Assembly: GCA_030839105.1 (NCBI GenBank)
Contig: JAUZEI010000579.1
Location: 1 to 14,039 of the forward strand
DNA from: Actinomycetota bacterium
GTDB taxonomy: Bacteria; Actinomycetota; Acidimicrobiia; IMCC26256; PALSA-610
Direction: 5' to 3'
Length of the DNA: 14,039 bases
Part shown: positions 1 to 6,765 of the stretch, one piece after another
How the letters are laid out: each line of letters opens with the position of its first letter
How positions within the stretch are numbered: the stretch's first letter is position 1
The notes under the pieces: model-generated
What the model was told of the DNA's origin: nothing
The model's database searches: none
What the model saw: the letters and a program-made list of their open reading frames with translations, nothing else
Made by a program: the position numbers and the translations under genes

Positions 1-1109
1 TCGAGCGGACTCCGATCGGGCGACCACCGCGCCGGCTCGTACGGCACTCCGAAGCTCGCGAAAATCTCGTCGTAAAAGGCGTCGCCGCCCAGCAGCAGAT
101 CGTGGATCTTGGCGAGGAACTCGCCGCACTCCGCACCCTGGATGATGCGGTGGTCGTAGGTGCTCGTGAGCGTGACCGTCTTGCTGATGCCGATCTCGGC
201 GAGGGTCTGCGGATCGGCGCCTTCGTACTCGGGCGGGTAGGTGATCGCGCCGACGCCGACGATCACACCCTGGCCGGGCATGAGGCGCGGGACGGAATGC
301 AGCGTGCCGATCGTTCCCGGGTTCGTCAGCGAGACGGTCGTCCCCGCGAAGTCCTCGAGCGTCAGCTGGTTCGTGCGCGCCCGGCGGACGAGGTCCTCGT
401 ACGCGGCATGGAACGCGGCGAAGTCGAGGGTGTCCGCCTGCTTGATGTTCGGCACGAGCAGCGTGCGGCTGCCGTCGGACTTCTGCTGGTCGATCGCGAG
501 ACCGAGGTTGACGTGCTCGTGGCGTACGACGCTCGGAGTCCCGTCGACGACGCCGAAGCTCGCGTTCATCCGCGGCACGCTCCGCAACGCGCGTACGACC
601 GCGAAGCCGATCAGGTGCGTGAAGCTGACCTTGCCGCCGCGGTCGCGGGCGAGCTGGTTGTTCAGGATCTGGCGGTTGATCTCCAGCAGCTTGGCGGGCA
701 GGGTGCGGACAGAGGTCGCCGTCGGCACGCCGAGGCTGGCTTCCATGTTCTCGACGATGCGGGCCGAGGCGCCCCGCAGCGGTTGGGTCGCCTCCCCCTC
801 GAGTACCACAGGCGAGCGTCCGTCCGAGCCCGCCGGTGCCTTGGTCGGTGTGGTCGCCGCAGCGGTTGCCGGCGCCGGCGCGGCCTGGGTCGCGCCGGCC
901 ACGGGCGCGCCGATCGGGGGCGCGGCGGTCACGACGGGCGTGCTGCCCGTCACTTCGGATCTCGGTTGGTAGTCGGCGAAGAACTCGCGCCAGCCCGCGG
1001 AGACGGCATTCGGGTTCTCGCGATACAGCCGGTACATCTCGTCGATGAGCCCGGCGTTGGGGCCGAGCTCCGCGAGGCGGGACCGGGCCGGCGTCGCGTC
1101 GGTCGTCAT
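1..1109 (-). CDS. kgd: Multifunctional 2-oxoglutarate decarboxylase/dehydrogenase (fused E2-E1, Kgd/OdhA type), N-terminal part
   Basis: The first 369 residues are visible and the gene continues past the left edge. The N-terminus carries the E1-type segment with GWREFF near residue 40. An Ala/Pro/Thr-rich linker follows (about 55-95), then an E2 succinyltransferase-like domain (about 100-345) ending in STYDHRIIQGAECG. The usual E2 catalytic HxxxD reads H320xxxQ324, as I recall for mycobacterial Kgd. The segment ending PYEPARW leads into the missing ThDP-dependent E1 domain. In Actinobacteria this protein acts in the TCA cycle, decarboxylating 2-oxoglutarate within a hybrid dehydrogenase complex. 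No lipoyl domain is present in the visible part, as expected for this family. The ATG at 1109 is preceded by an AGAGGTG ribosome binding site about 8 bases upstream. The gene lies 136 bases downstream of aroG on the same strand. The family is firm; the symbol could equally be sucA or odhA. Confidence 0.93.
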   Translation of the reverse strand, partial: MTTDATPARSRLAELGPNAGLIDEMYRLYRENPNAVSAGWREFFADYQPRSEVTGSTPVVTAAPPIGAPVAGATQAAPAPATAAATTPTKAPAGSDGRSPVVLEGEATQPLRGASARIVENMEASLGVPTATSVRTLPAKLLEINRQILNNQLARDRGGKVSFTHLIGFAVVRALRSVPRMNASFGVVDGTPSVVRHEHVNLGLAIDQQKSDGSRTLLVPNIKQADTLDFAAFHAAYEDLVRRARTNQLTLEDFAGTTVSLTNPGTIGTLHSVPRLMPGQGVIVGVGAITYPPEYEGADPQTLAEIGISKTVTLTSTYDHRIIQGAECGEFLAKIHDLLLGGDAFYDEIFASFGVPYEPARWSPDRSPL

Positions 1110-1245
1110 TGTGAACGCACCTCTTTCGGGGGCGGTTCGTCGCCCCTCGTCACTGCCCGAGCGTATGACAATGCATCGGCCCTCCCGTACCCACCGGGAG
1201 CGCCCGCGCGGCGGTTTACGACGGGCAACGCGTCGGACTGCGCAC

Positions 1246-2610
1246 TCAGCGCCGTACCAGCTCGGCGAGCCGGAACGCGAGGTCGAGCGACTGCCGGGCG
1301 TTGAGTCTCGGGTCGCACCGCGTCTCGTACTTGTTCTCGAGCTGCTCGCCCCGCACGTCGTCGCCGCCGCCCAGACATTCGGTCACGTCGTCGCCCGTCA
1401 GCTCGACGTGCACCGCGCCCGGCCAGACATCAGCGGCACGGCACGCGACAAAAAACTGCTCGACCTCGTGCATGACCGCGTCGAAGTGGCGGGTCTTGTA
1501 GCCGCTCTCGTGCGCGTAGGTGTTGCCGTGCATCGGGTCGCACGCCCACACCACCGGATGGCCGGCGCGGGTGACCGCGCGCAGCAGTGGGGGGAGGTTC
1601 TCGGCGAGCCGCTCCGCGCCCATACGGCTGACCAGGACGAGTCGGCCGGGCTCACGGCCCGGATCGAGGCGCCGGCAGAGCGCGAGCACCTCGTCGGGAG
1701 ACGCGTCGGGACCGAGCTTCACGGCGATCGGGTTCTGCACTCCGGAGAGGAACTCGACGTGCGCGCCGTCGACCTGGCGGGTGCGGTCCCCGATCCAGAG
1801 CAGGTGCGCGGAGCAGTCGTACCAGTCGCCGGTCAGGCTGTCGCGGCGGGTCAGCGCCTCTTCGAATCCGAGGATCAGCGCCTCGTGCGACGTGTAGAAG
1901 TCGACCTCGTGCAGCTGCGCCTCGTGGGCGAGGTCGATCCCGCACGCGGCCATGAAGTGCAACGCGCGCTCGATGCCGTCGGCCACCTCTTCGTAGCGAC
2001 GACCCTCGCGCCGCGACGCGAGGAACTCGAGGTTCCACTGGTGCACGCGGTTGAGGTCGGCGAATCCGCCCTTCGTGAAGGCGCGGAGGAGGTTGAGCGT
2101 CGCGGCCGCCTGGTTGTAGCCGCGCAGCATGCGTTGCGGATCCGGCCGGCGGGAGATCGCGTCGAACGCGAAGTCGTTGACGATGTCGCCGAAGTACGAC
2201 GGGAGCTCCTCACCGTCACGCTTCTCGATGGGCGACGAACGCGGCTTGGCGAACTGACCCGCGATCCTTCCCACCTTCACGGTGGGGACCCCGGTGCTAT
2301 AGGTCAGCACGACCGACATCTGCAGAATGACCTTGAGCTTGTCGCGGATGTTGTCGGCGGTGAACTCCGCGAACGATTCCGCGCAATCACCGGCGTGCAA
2401 CAAGAAGCCGTCGCCATTGCTGACCGCCGCGAGTGATTCCCGCAGGGAGCGCGCCTCGCCCGCGAAGACGAGCGGTGGCATCCGGCGCAGCTCGGTGTCG
2501 ACGCGATCGAGCTCGGTCGCGTCGGGCCATTCCGGTTGGTGGGCGGCGGCGCGGCTGCGCCAGCTCGCCGGCTCCCATGCGAAGTTGCCCAGGGGGACAG
2601 GTGCGGTCAT
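1246..2610 (-). CDS. aroG: Class II 3-deoxy-7-phosphoheptulonate (DAHP) synthase
   Basis: This 454-residue protein has the normal length for a class II DAHP synthase. It condenses phosphoenolpyruvate with erythrose 4-phosphate, the first step of the shikimate pathway, in the cytoplasm. Expected metal-ligand contexts are visible: C76 (HAGDCAESF), H361 (DPMHGNT), E403 (HVELTGDDV) and D433 (RCDPRLN). Substrate-binding segments GRIAGQFAKPRS (114-125) and VKLGPDASP are intact. The N-terminal stretch of about 60 residues matches the extension that carries aromatic-amino-acid regulation in the mycobacterial enzyme, so feedback control is likely but not shown. The start is ATG at 2610; only a weak GGAACGAAG purine run lies upstream. 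The gene sits 70 bases after bpa and may be cotranscribed. The family is very secure. Confidence 0.97.
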   Translation of the reverse strand: MTAPVPLGNFAWEPASWRSRAAAHQPEWPDATELDRVDTELRRMPPLVFAGEARSLRESLAAVSNGDGFLLHAGDCAESFAEFTADNIRDKLKVILQMSVVLTYSTGVPTVKVGRIAGQFAKPRSSPIEKRDGEELPSYFGDIVNDFAFDAISRRPDPQRMLRGYNQAAATLNLLRAFTKGGFADLNRVHQWNLEFLASRREGRRYEEVADGIERALHFMAACGIDLAHEAQLHEVDFYTSHEALILGFEEALTRRDSLTGDWYDCSAHLLWIGDRTRQVDGAHVEFLSGVQNPIAVKLGPDASPDEVLALCRRLDPGREPGRLVLVSRMGAERLAENLPPLLRAVTRAGHPVVWACDPMHGNTYAHESGYKTRHFDAVMHEVEQFFVACRAADVWPGAVHVELTGDDVTECLGGGDDVRGEQLENKYETRCDPRLNARQSLDLAFRLAELVRR

Positions 2611-2680
2611 CGGTCGATCACTTCGTTCCGTCGAACATCATTCGTCGAGGCGCGCTGACAGGGTGAAACAGATTCGAGGC

Positions 2681-3190
2681 TCAGAGATACGCGCCGGGCG
2701 TGCGCTCGCCGGTCGGGCCCGTCGCGCCGGGCTCGAGCGTACGGCGACCCCGCATGTCCTCGAATTGGCGTTGCGCCTGGACCTGCTGAGTGAACAGTGT
2801 CGCCTGGATCCCGTGGAAGAGACCTTCGAGCCACCCGACGAGTTGGGCCTGCGCGATCCGGAGCTCGGCATCAGTCGGGGTCTCGCTCGAGAACGGCAAC
2901 GTCACGTCGGCGAGCTCTTGACGCAGATCGGGTGAGAGGAGCTCCTGCAACTCGCGGATCGAGCGCTCGTGGATCTCCTTGAGAGAACGACGACCCGCGT
3001 CGTCGAGGGGAGCCCGGCGCGCCTCGTCGAGAAGCGCGCGCACCATCGCCGCGATACGGATCAGCTTGGTCGGCCGCGCGATCTGCTCGCTTCCAGCGTC
3101 GCCCGGCTCTGCCGATTCAGGACTCGGCTCGACGACCTCGGGTGTGACCGGACCGTCGTTGGTGTTCCTGCCGCTCGGCGTTTGCGTCAC
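2681..3190 (-). CDS. bpa: Bacterial proteasome activator Bpa/PafE (DUF2587)
   Basis: This 169-residue protein has an acidic, proline-rich disordered N-terminus (about 1-38), then the DUF2587 helical core (about 40-145). Family-typical stretches are LDEARRAPLDDAGR, EIHERSIRELQELLSPDLR and ELRIAQAQLVGWLEGLFHGIQ. The protein ends in GAYL. In mycobacteria PafE/Bpa forms a ring that docks on the 20S core proteasome through a C-terminal GQYL and opens the gate without ATP. Here the tail keeps Gly-x-Tyr-Leu with Ala for Gln, so docking should be preserved (inference). The start is GTG at 3190, with no ribosome binding site but a TACCAT -10-like element 8 bases upstream, so the transcript may be leaderless. 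It lies 59 bases after the helicase on the same strand. No proteasome subunit or Pup gene is in the window. Confidence 0.92.
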   Translation of the reverse strand: MTQTPSGRNTNDGPVTPEVVEPSPESAEPGDAGSEQIARPTKLIRIAAMVRALLDEARRAPLDDAGRRSLKEIHERSIRELQELLSPDLRQELADVTLPFSSETPTDAELRIAQAQLVGWLEGLFHGIQATLFTQQVQAQRQFEDMRGRRTLEPGATGPTGERTPGAYL

Positions 3191-3198
3191 GGACGGGC

Positions 3199-3204
3199 AT
3201 GGTA
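3199..3204 (-). promoter_or_regulatory. Possible -10 element for bpa (TACCAT)
   Basis: On the minus strand TACCAT fits the actinobacterial TANNNT -10 pattern and ends 8 bases before the bpa GTG, which has no ribosome binding site. A transcript would start at or next to the start codon. No good -35 is seen. A six-base pattern of this kind occurs often by chance, so the support is the spacing plus the missing ribosome binding site. Confidence 0.3.
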
Positions 3205-3249
3205 CCCACCCGAGCCGCGGAACCCTCGGGTGATTCCGGAAACCCGACG

Positions 3250-4428
3250 TCAGACCCCGGCCGTCTTGCGCCGGGGCGCCGGACCGTCGAGCGCGACCAG
3301 GTTCGCGAGGCGGGGATCATTCGAGAAGACCTCGACGATCGGTTCCCGCATGCCCATGCGTCGCTGCAGCTTCTCGACGTCGAGCTCCTGGTCCCAGAGC
3401 ACGAACGTGACGACCATGCCCTCGTTGCCGGCCCGGGCGGTGCGCCCGGAACGGTGGACGTAGGACTTGTGCTCTTCCGGTGGGTCGTAGTGGACGACGA
3501 CGTCCACGTCGTCGACGTGGATGCCGCGCGCGGCGACGTCGGTCGCGACGAGCACGCCGTGCTCCTCCTCCTGGAAGTCCTTCAGCGCCTTTTCCCGCGC
3601 CGATTGGCGGAGGTCGCCGTGAATGGCAGCGGCCGCGACGCCCTCGCGCTTGAGCTGCGAGACGACTTTGTCGGCGCCGCGCTTGGTGCGGACGAAGACC
3701 ATCGTGCGGGACACGCCGGCCGAGATCGCGCCCAGCACCTTGATGCGGTCGAGCTCGTGCACCTTCAAGAAGCGATGCAGCATCTCGTCGACGTCGGCCT
3801 CGTCGGAAACGACCTCGTGCAGAACCGGATCACGCATGTAGCGGCGCACCAGGACGTCGACCTCGCGGTCGAGCGTGGCCGAGAACAGGAGCGTCTGGCG
3901 GTCGTTCGGGACCTTGCGCATGATCCATTCGACTTGGGGCAGGAAACCCATGTCGGCCATGCGATCGGCCTCGTCGATGATGAGGATGCCGATGGCGTCG
4001 AGGTCGAGCTCGCCCCGCTCGAGGAGGTCGATCAGACGACCGGGAGTCGCGACCGCGATCTCGATCTTGCGCGAGAGGTTCCGGATCTGGCGATCCATCG
4101 ACGTGCCGCCGTAGAACGCGGCCACGCGCACGCCGATCTGTTTGCCGATCGGGCTCAACACGTCGACGACCTGCTTGGCAAGCTCGCGGGTCGGGACGAG
4201 CACGAGCGCCGTGGGGTGGCCGGGCTTGGCGGACTGGGTGGTCTGCAGCGCGGGGAGGCCGAACGCCAGGGTCTTGCCCGAGCCGGTCTTGGCCTTGCCG
4301 CACACGTCGTGGCCCGCCAGCGCGTCCTCGATGGTCGCGGCCTGGACGGGGAAGGGCTCGTTGATGCCCTGCTCCGCGAGGGCGTCAACGATCTCGGCGC
4401 GAAGGCCGAGGGTTTCGAATGTGGTCAC
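3250..4428 (-). CDS. DEAD-box ATP-dependent RNA helicase (compact, RhlE/CsdA-like core)
   Basis: This 392-residue protein has the two RecA-like helicase domains and little else. Motifs in order are: Q motif (FETLGL...PFPVQ), motif I AKTGSGKT, Ia PTRELAKQ, Ib TPGRLIDLL, II DEAD, III SAT, IV MVFVRTK, V VATDVAARG and VI HRSGRTARAG. It unwinds or remodels RNA using ATP, typically in ribosome assembly, mRNA turnover or cold adaptation. No long basic C-terminal tail is present, so partner-specific functions cannot be assigned. The frame is open for another 37 codons upstream, to an ATG at 4539. GTG 4428 is preferred because GAGGAG sits 4 bases before it and the homologous sequence begins with TTFETLG. 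It is the first gene of the minus-strand run helicase-bpa-aroG-kgd. Confidence 0.95.
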   Translation of the reverse strand: MTTFETLGLRAEIVDALAEQGINEPFPVQAATIEDALAGHDVCGKAKTGSGKTLAFGLPALQTTQSAKPGHPTALVLVPTRELAKQVVDVLSPIGKQIGVRVAAFYGGTSMDRQIRNLSRKIEIAVATPGRLIDLLERGELDLDAIGILIIDEADRMADMGFLPQVEWIMRKVPNDRQTLLFSATLDREVDVLVRRYMRDPVLHEVVSDEADVDEMLHRFLKVHELDRIKVLGAISAGVSRTMVFVRTKRGADKVVSQLKREGVAAAAIHGDLRQSAREKALKDFQEEEHGVLVATDVAARGIHVDDVDVVVHYDPPEEHKSYVHRSGRTARAGNEGMVVTFVLWDQELDVEKLQRRMGMREPIVEVFSNDPRLANLVALDGPAPRRKTAGV

Positions 4429-4551
4429 GTTTCTCCTCGTAGCTGTACGTCGTATCGGAGGCCGATCCTCGGCATCTCCGAACGGGAAACAGGTGAGGGA
4501 CGGCCGCGGGTTCCGGCATGTGATCGGGACCCGAGTCACCGGATTAGCTGG

Positions 4552-4779
4552 TCAGGACAGTCTGTCTGCGCACGGGGCTCTCACGACCCCGTGCGCAGTT
4601 GCAAACCCGGTCGGGACGGCGCGCCCGATCCCTTGCGATTGGCGCAGGATCGACAGTGTTCCGAACACCAGGCTGACTGCAGTCGCCCAGAGGAGCATGC
4701 CCCCGACGTCGTAGCCGGAGGAGTGGGCGAGGTCTTTGCAACGAATATTGGGATCCTCGTCCGAGCAGCGCCACGTCAC
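4552..4779 (-). CDS. Possible small single-pass membrane protein, unrecognised
   Basis: A 75-residue frame lies in the divergent gap between the helicase and the amidohydrolase. The N-terminal part has two cysteines in an acidic segment (CSDEDPNIRC). One clear hydrophobic helix follows (about 28-46, MLLWATAVSLVFGTLSIL), then a basic tail starting RQSQG. The arrangement suggests a membrane protein with a short Cys-containing exterior segment. Third codon positions are mostly G or C, as in the neighbours. Against it: the start would be GTG 4779 with no clear ribosome binding site, and its last codons run through a perfect 12-bp hairpin. I do not recognise a family. It may be a real small gene ending at a terminator, or chance. 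Confidence 0.42.
   Translation of the reverse strand: MTWRCSDEDPNIRCKDLAHSSGYDVGGMLLWATAVSLVFGTLSILRQSQGIGRAVPTGFATAHGVVRAPCADRLS
4566..4598. terminator. Strong GC-rich hairpin, terminator candidate without U-tract
   Basis: Arms CTGCGCACGGGG (4566-4577) and CCCCGTGCGCAG (4587-4598) pair perfectly over 12 bp around a 9-base loop. No T-tract follows on either strand, as is common for actinobacterial terminators. It lies at the 3' end of the small minus-strand frame 4552-4779. It could end that transcript, or insulate the divergent helicase and amidohydrolase promoters. Confidence 0.5.
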
Positions 4780-4803
4780 TGTCGGGCCTGGTCACGGGTG
4801 AAT

Positions 4804-4809
4804 TACGGT
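4804..4809 (+). promoter_or_regulatory. Possible -10 element for a leaderless amidohydrolase mRNA (TACGGT)
   Basis: TACGGT fits TANNNT and ends exactly 6 bases before GTG 4816. That places the transcription start on or next to the start codon. No ribosome binding site is seen at that start. The same 6-base spacing recurs at the ParA-like and desaturase genes. No convincing -35 is visible. Confidence 0.35.
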
Positions 4810-4815
4810 CGGCCC

Positions 4816-6006
4816 GTGCCCTACGCGACTCGACCGATGCACGACGCCGACTCGCACATCATGGAGCCGGCCGACTGGTTGCAGCCCTATCTCGACGCCC
4901 GCACCCGGGCACGATTCCCGTTGGTCTGGACGGACGCGAACGAGGACACGACGCCGCTCGACGCGGTCGCGCGCGCCACCGCGTTGCACCATGAGCCCTC
5001 GTACCGCGCCGCCGATGCGGCGGAGATCACGTTGCGCAAGAACTTCCTCGCGACGGGCTCGTTCCTGAAGGAGGATCGTGCGGCCGCGCTCGACCTACTC
5101 GGGTTCTCGAGTCAGCTCGTCTTCGACACGTTCACGAGCCCGCATGTGTTGCGATTCGATCGCGACGGCGAGCGTGAGCTGGCGCAGAGTCTTGCGGGCG
5201 CGCAACACCGCGCTGTGCTCGACTGGTGCTCCGTCGATGCGCGCCTGCTTCCCGTCACGGTGGTTCCGGTTGGGGAGGCCGCGGCCGCGATCGCGCTCAC
5301 CGCCTCGGCGATCGACGGGGGGAGTGCAGCGATCTGGATCAGCCAATACCCCGCGGGACATTCGCCGAGTCACGTGACGCTCGAACCGATGTGGGCCGCG
5401 TGCGCGGAGGCAGGAGTGCCGATCGTGCTCCACGTCGCGGGCGCGGGCGTGAACGTCATGCCGCCCGACTTCTTCGACAACGGTCGGCCGGCCGTACCCG
5501 ACTTCCACGGCGGCGACACCAACTTCAAGTCGATCGACTACCTCTCAATACCGCTACCGGTCATGCAGACGTTGAACGCGTTGATCGTCGACGGCGTGTT
5601 GATGCGCCACCCGGACCTTCGTATCGGCGTCATCGAGCTCGGCGCGACATGGGTTCCGGGCTGGATGCGTTCACTCGATTCGGCACACGAGGCGTTCCGG
5701 AAGAACGAAAGCCGGTTGCAGGCAATGGAGATGCGACCGAGCGAATACGTGCAACGCCAGGTGCGCGTCACTCCGTATCCGCACGAGGACACCGGCTGGA
5801 CGATCGCGAACACCGGTGACGACGTATGCATGTTCTCGTCCGACTTCCCACACGTCGAAGGCGGACGCAACCCGATCGCACGCTTCGAGCGGAGCCTGGA
5901 CGCGGCCGGCATCGGTGCCGAACGACGCGAGAACTTCTACGTGCGGAACTTCACCGATCTGCTGGGCCCTGTGTTGGACCGTCATGGTGTTGCGATAGCG
6001 ACCTGA
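4816..6006 (+). CDS. Amidohydrolase family protein (Amidohydro_2, PF04909-like)
   Basis: This 396-residue metal-dependent TIM-barrel hydrolase or decarboxylase has family marks at both ends. These are DADSHIMEPADWL (10-22; D12 and H14 as likely metal ligands), H206 in PIVLHVAGAG, GVIELGATWVPGWM (271-284) and SSDFPHVEGG (341-350) with D343. Members act on many ring or amide substrates (for example decarboxylases related to ACMSD), so the substrate cannot be named. It is cytoplasmic, with no signal peptide. In-frame alternative starts are GTG 4798 and ATG 4837. GTG 4816 is chosen because a TACGGT -10-like box lies 6 bases upstream and none of the three has a ribosome binding site. It stands alone, divergent from the helicase and convergent with the ParA-like gene (39-base gap). 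Confidence 0.88.
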   Translation: MPYATRPMHDADSHIMEPADWLQPYLDARTRARFPLVWTDANEDTTPLDAVARATALHHEPSYRAADAAEITLRKNFLATGSFLKEDRAAALDLLGFSSQLVFDTFTSPHVLRFDRDGERELAQSLAGAQHRAVLDWCSVDARLLPVTVVPVGEAAAAIALTASAIDGGSAAIWISQYPAGHSPSHVTLEPMWAACAEAGVPIVLHVAGAGVNVMPPDFFDNGRPAVPDFHGGDTNFKSIDYLSIPLPVMQTLNALIVDGVLMRHPDLRIGVIELGATWVPGWMRSLDSAHEAFRKNESRLQAMEMRPSEYVQRQVRVTPYPHEDTGWTIANTGDDVCMFSSDFPHVEGGRNPIARFERSLDAAGIGAERRENFYVRNFTDLLGPVLDRHGVAIAT

Positions 6007-6045
6007 GCGTTGCGCACCGCGCCGCTCGACGCGGGTGGGCCGGTG

Positions 6046-6639
6046 CTATTCGCGGGTCGCGCGCAGTGCGCGGCGCCAGACGGTGCGATACGCGTCGATG
6101 CCGTCGGGTGCGAGCGCGGCTTCCGGTCCGGCGGCGATCGTGACGCGTTCGGGGACGGTGCCCCATACCTCGACGTTGGCCTCGCCCCAGGCCGCGACGA
6201 CGTCTTGGTAGTCGCGCGTGTACGTGCGTGCCGAGGAGATGACGAGGCCGACGGGGGTCTTGCGTGGGACGAGGTCGAGCACGGCCTCGACGCGTGCGGT
6301 CTCCACGCCCCCGATCCGCGTCGGGACGATCACGACGTCGGCACGCTCGATCGCCTTGGCCAACAGCCGTTCGTTCCCGGGCGGCGTGTCGACGATCGCG
6401 ACCTCCTCGGCCTCGATGCGGTCGAGGGCTTTCAGGAGCATCCGGTCGGTCGGGGCTTCGACGAGCGTCACCCGCTCGAGGGATTCGTCCTCCGAGCTCT
6501 CGAGCCAGTCGGCGGCACTGGCCTGGGGATCGGCGTCGACCAGGGTTGCCGGGCGGCGGGCGGCGGCCAGCGCTGCGAGGTAGACGGACGTGGTCGTCTT
6601 GCCGACGCCGCCCTTGAGTGCCGAGACCACGATGATCAT
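6046..6639 (-). CDS. Orphan ParA/MinD-like P-loop ATPase
   Basis: This 197-residue protein has the deviant Walker A KGGVGKTT (9-16, with signature K9 and K14), switch I DADPQ (35-39) and Walker B IVDTPPG (82-88). It has no N-terminal DNA-binding extension, so it is a short (type Ib-like) ParA-family protein. Such ATPases dimerise on ATP and position plasmids, chromosomes or protein cargo. No ParB-like gene or parS-like cluster is nearby, so the cargo is unknown; a chromosomal cargo-positioning role is more likely than plasmid partition (inference). The start is ATG 6639. There is no ribosome binding site, but a TACGTT element lies 6 bases upstream, suggesting a leaderless mRNA. It is divergent from the desaturase across 126 bases. 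Confidence 0.87.
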   Translation of the reverse strand: MIIVVSALKGGVGKTTTSVYLAALAAARRPATLVDADPQASAADWLESSEDESLERVTLVEAPTDRMLLKALDRIEAEEVAIVDTPPGNERLLAKAIERADVVIVPTRIGGVETARVEAVLDLVPRKTPVGLVISSARTYTRDYQDVVAAWGEANVEVWGTVPERVTIAAGPEAALAPDGIDAYRTVWRRALRATRE

Positions 6640-6645
6640 GCTGGG

Positions 6646-6651
6646 AACGTA
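6646..6651 (-). promoter_or_regulatory. Possible -10 element for a leaderless parA-like mRNA (TACGTT)
   Basis: On the minus strand TACGTT ends exactly 6 bases before ATG 6639, which has no ribosome binding site. A weak TTGTCG lies 19 bases further upstream. The geometry matches actinobacterial leaderless promoters. Confidence 0.38.
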
Positions 6652-6736
6652 CCGAGTCGGATGGCCTGCCCGACAAACCCTGCGGTCTGCGCCCGACCGG
6701 CCACGGTGCGCCGGGAACCGGCCTCTGGATGTTTGG

Positions 6737-6758
6737 GCCTACCTACTTGTAGGTAGGC
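6737..6758. promoter_or_regulatory. 10-2-10 palindrome over the desaturase promoter and start region
   Basis: Arms GCCTACCTAC (6737-6746) and GTAGGTAGGC (6749-6758) are perfectly complementary around a TT spacer, and end 7 bases before the desaturase ATG. The right arm contains an SD-like AGGTAGG and most of a TAGGCT -10-like element (6754-6759), which itself ends 6 bases before the ATG. A TTGGGC (6733-6738) could serve as -35 with short spacing. The perfect dyad suits a dimeric repressor such as the TetR-type regulators known to control desaturases. As RNA it could form a 9-bp stem with a CTTG loop hiding the SD. Confidence 0.65.
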
Positions 6759-6765
6759 TTGCGCC

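Noticed and set aside
1182..1200. CTCCCG/CGGGAG hairpin between aroG and kgd as a terminator
   Set aside because: A 6-bp stem with no T-tract, between same-strand genes; too weak to call at this GC content.
1045..2436. A 463-codon plus-strand frame opposite the DAHP synthase
   Set aside because: It is the shadow of aroG: no recognisable motif, and the opposite strand carries every class II DAHP synthase ligand.
3502..3522. Palindrome CCACGTC-GTC-GACGTGG
   Set aside because: It lies inside the helicase coding sequence, encoding the repetitive HVDDVDV, so the symmetry follows from codon choice.
3199..4797. Plus-strand frame continuous with the amidohydrolase, giving a possible 935-residue protein
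   Set aside because: This part is antisense to bpa and the helicase and reads as low-complexity shadow sequence. Amidohydrolase homology begins only at DADSH near 4843.
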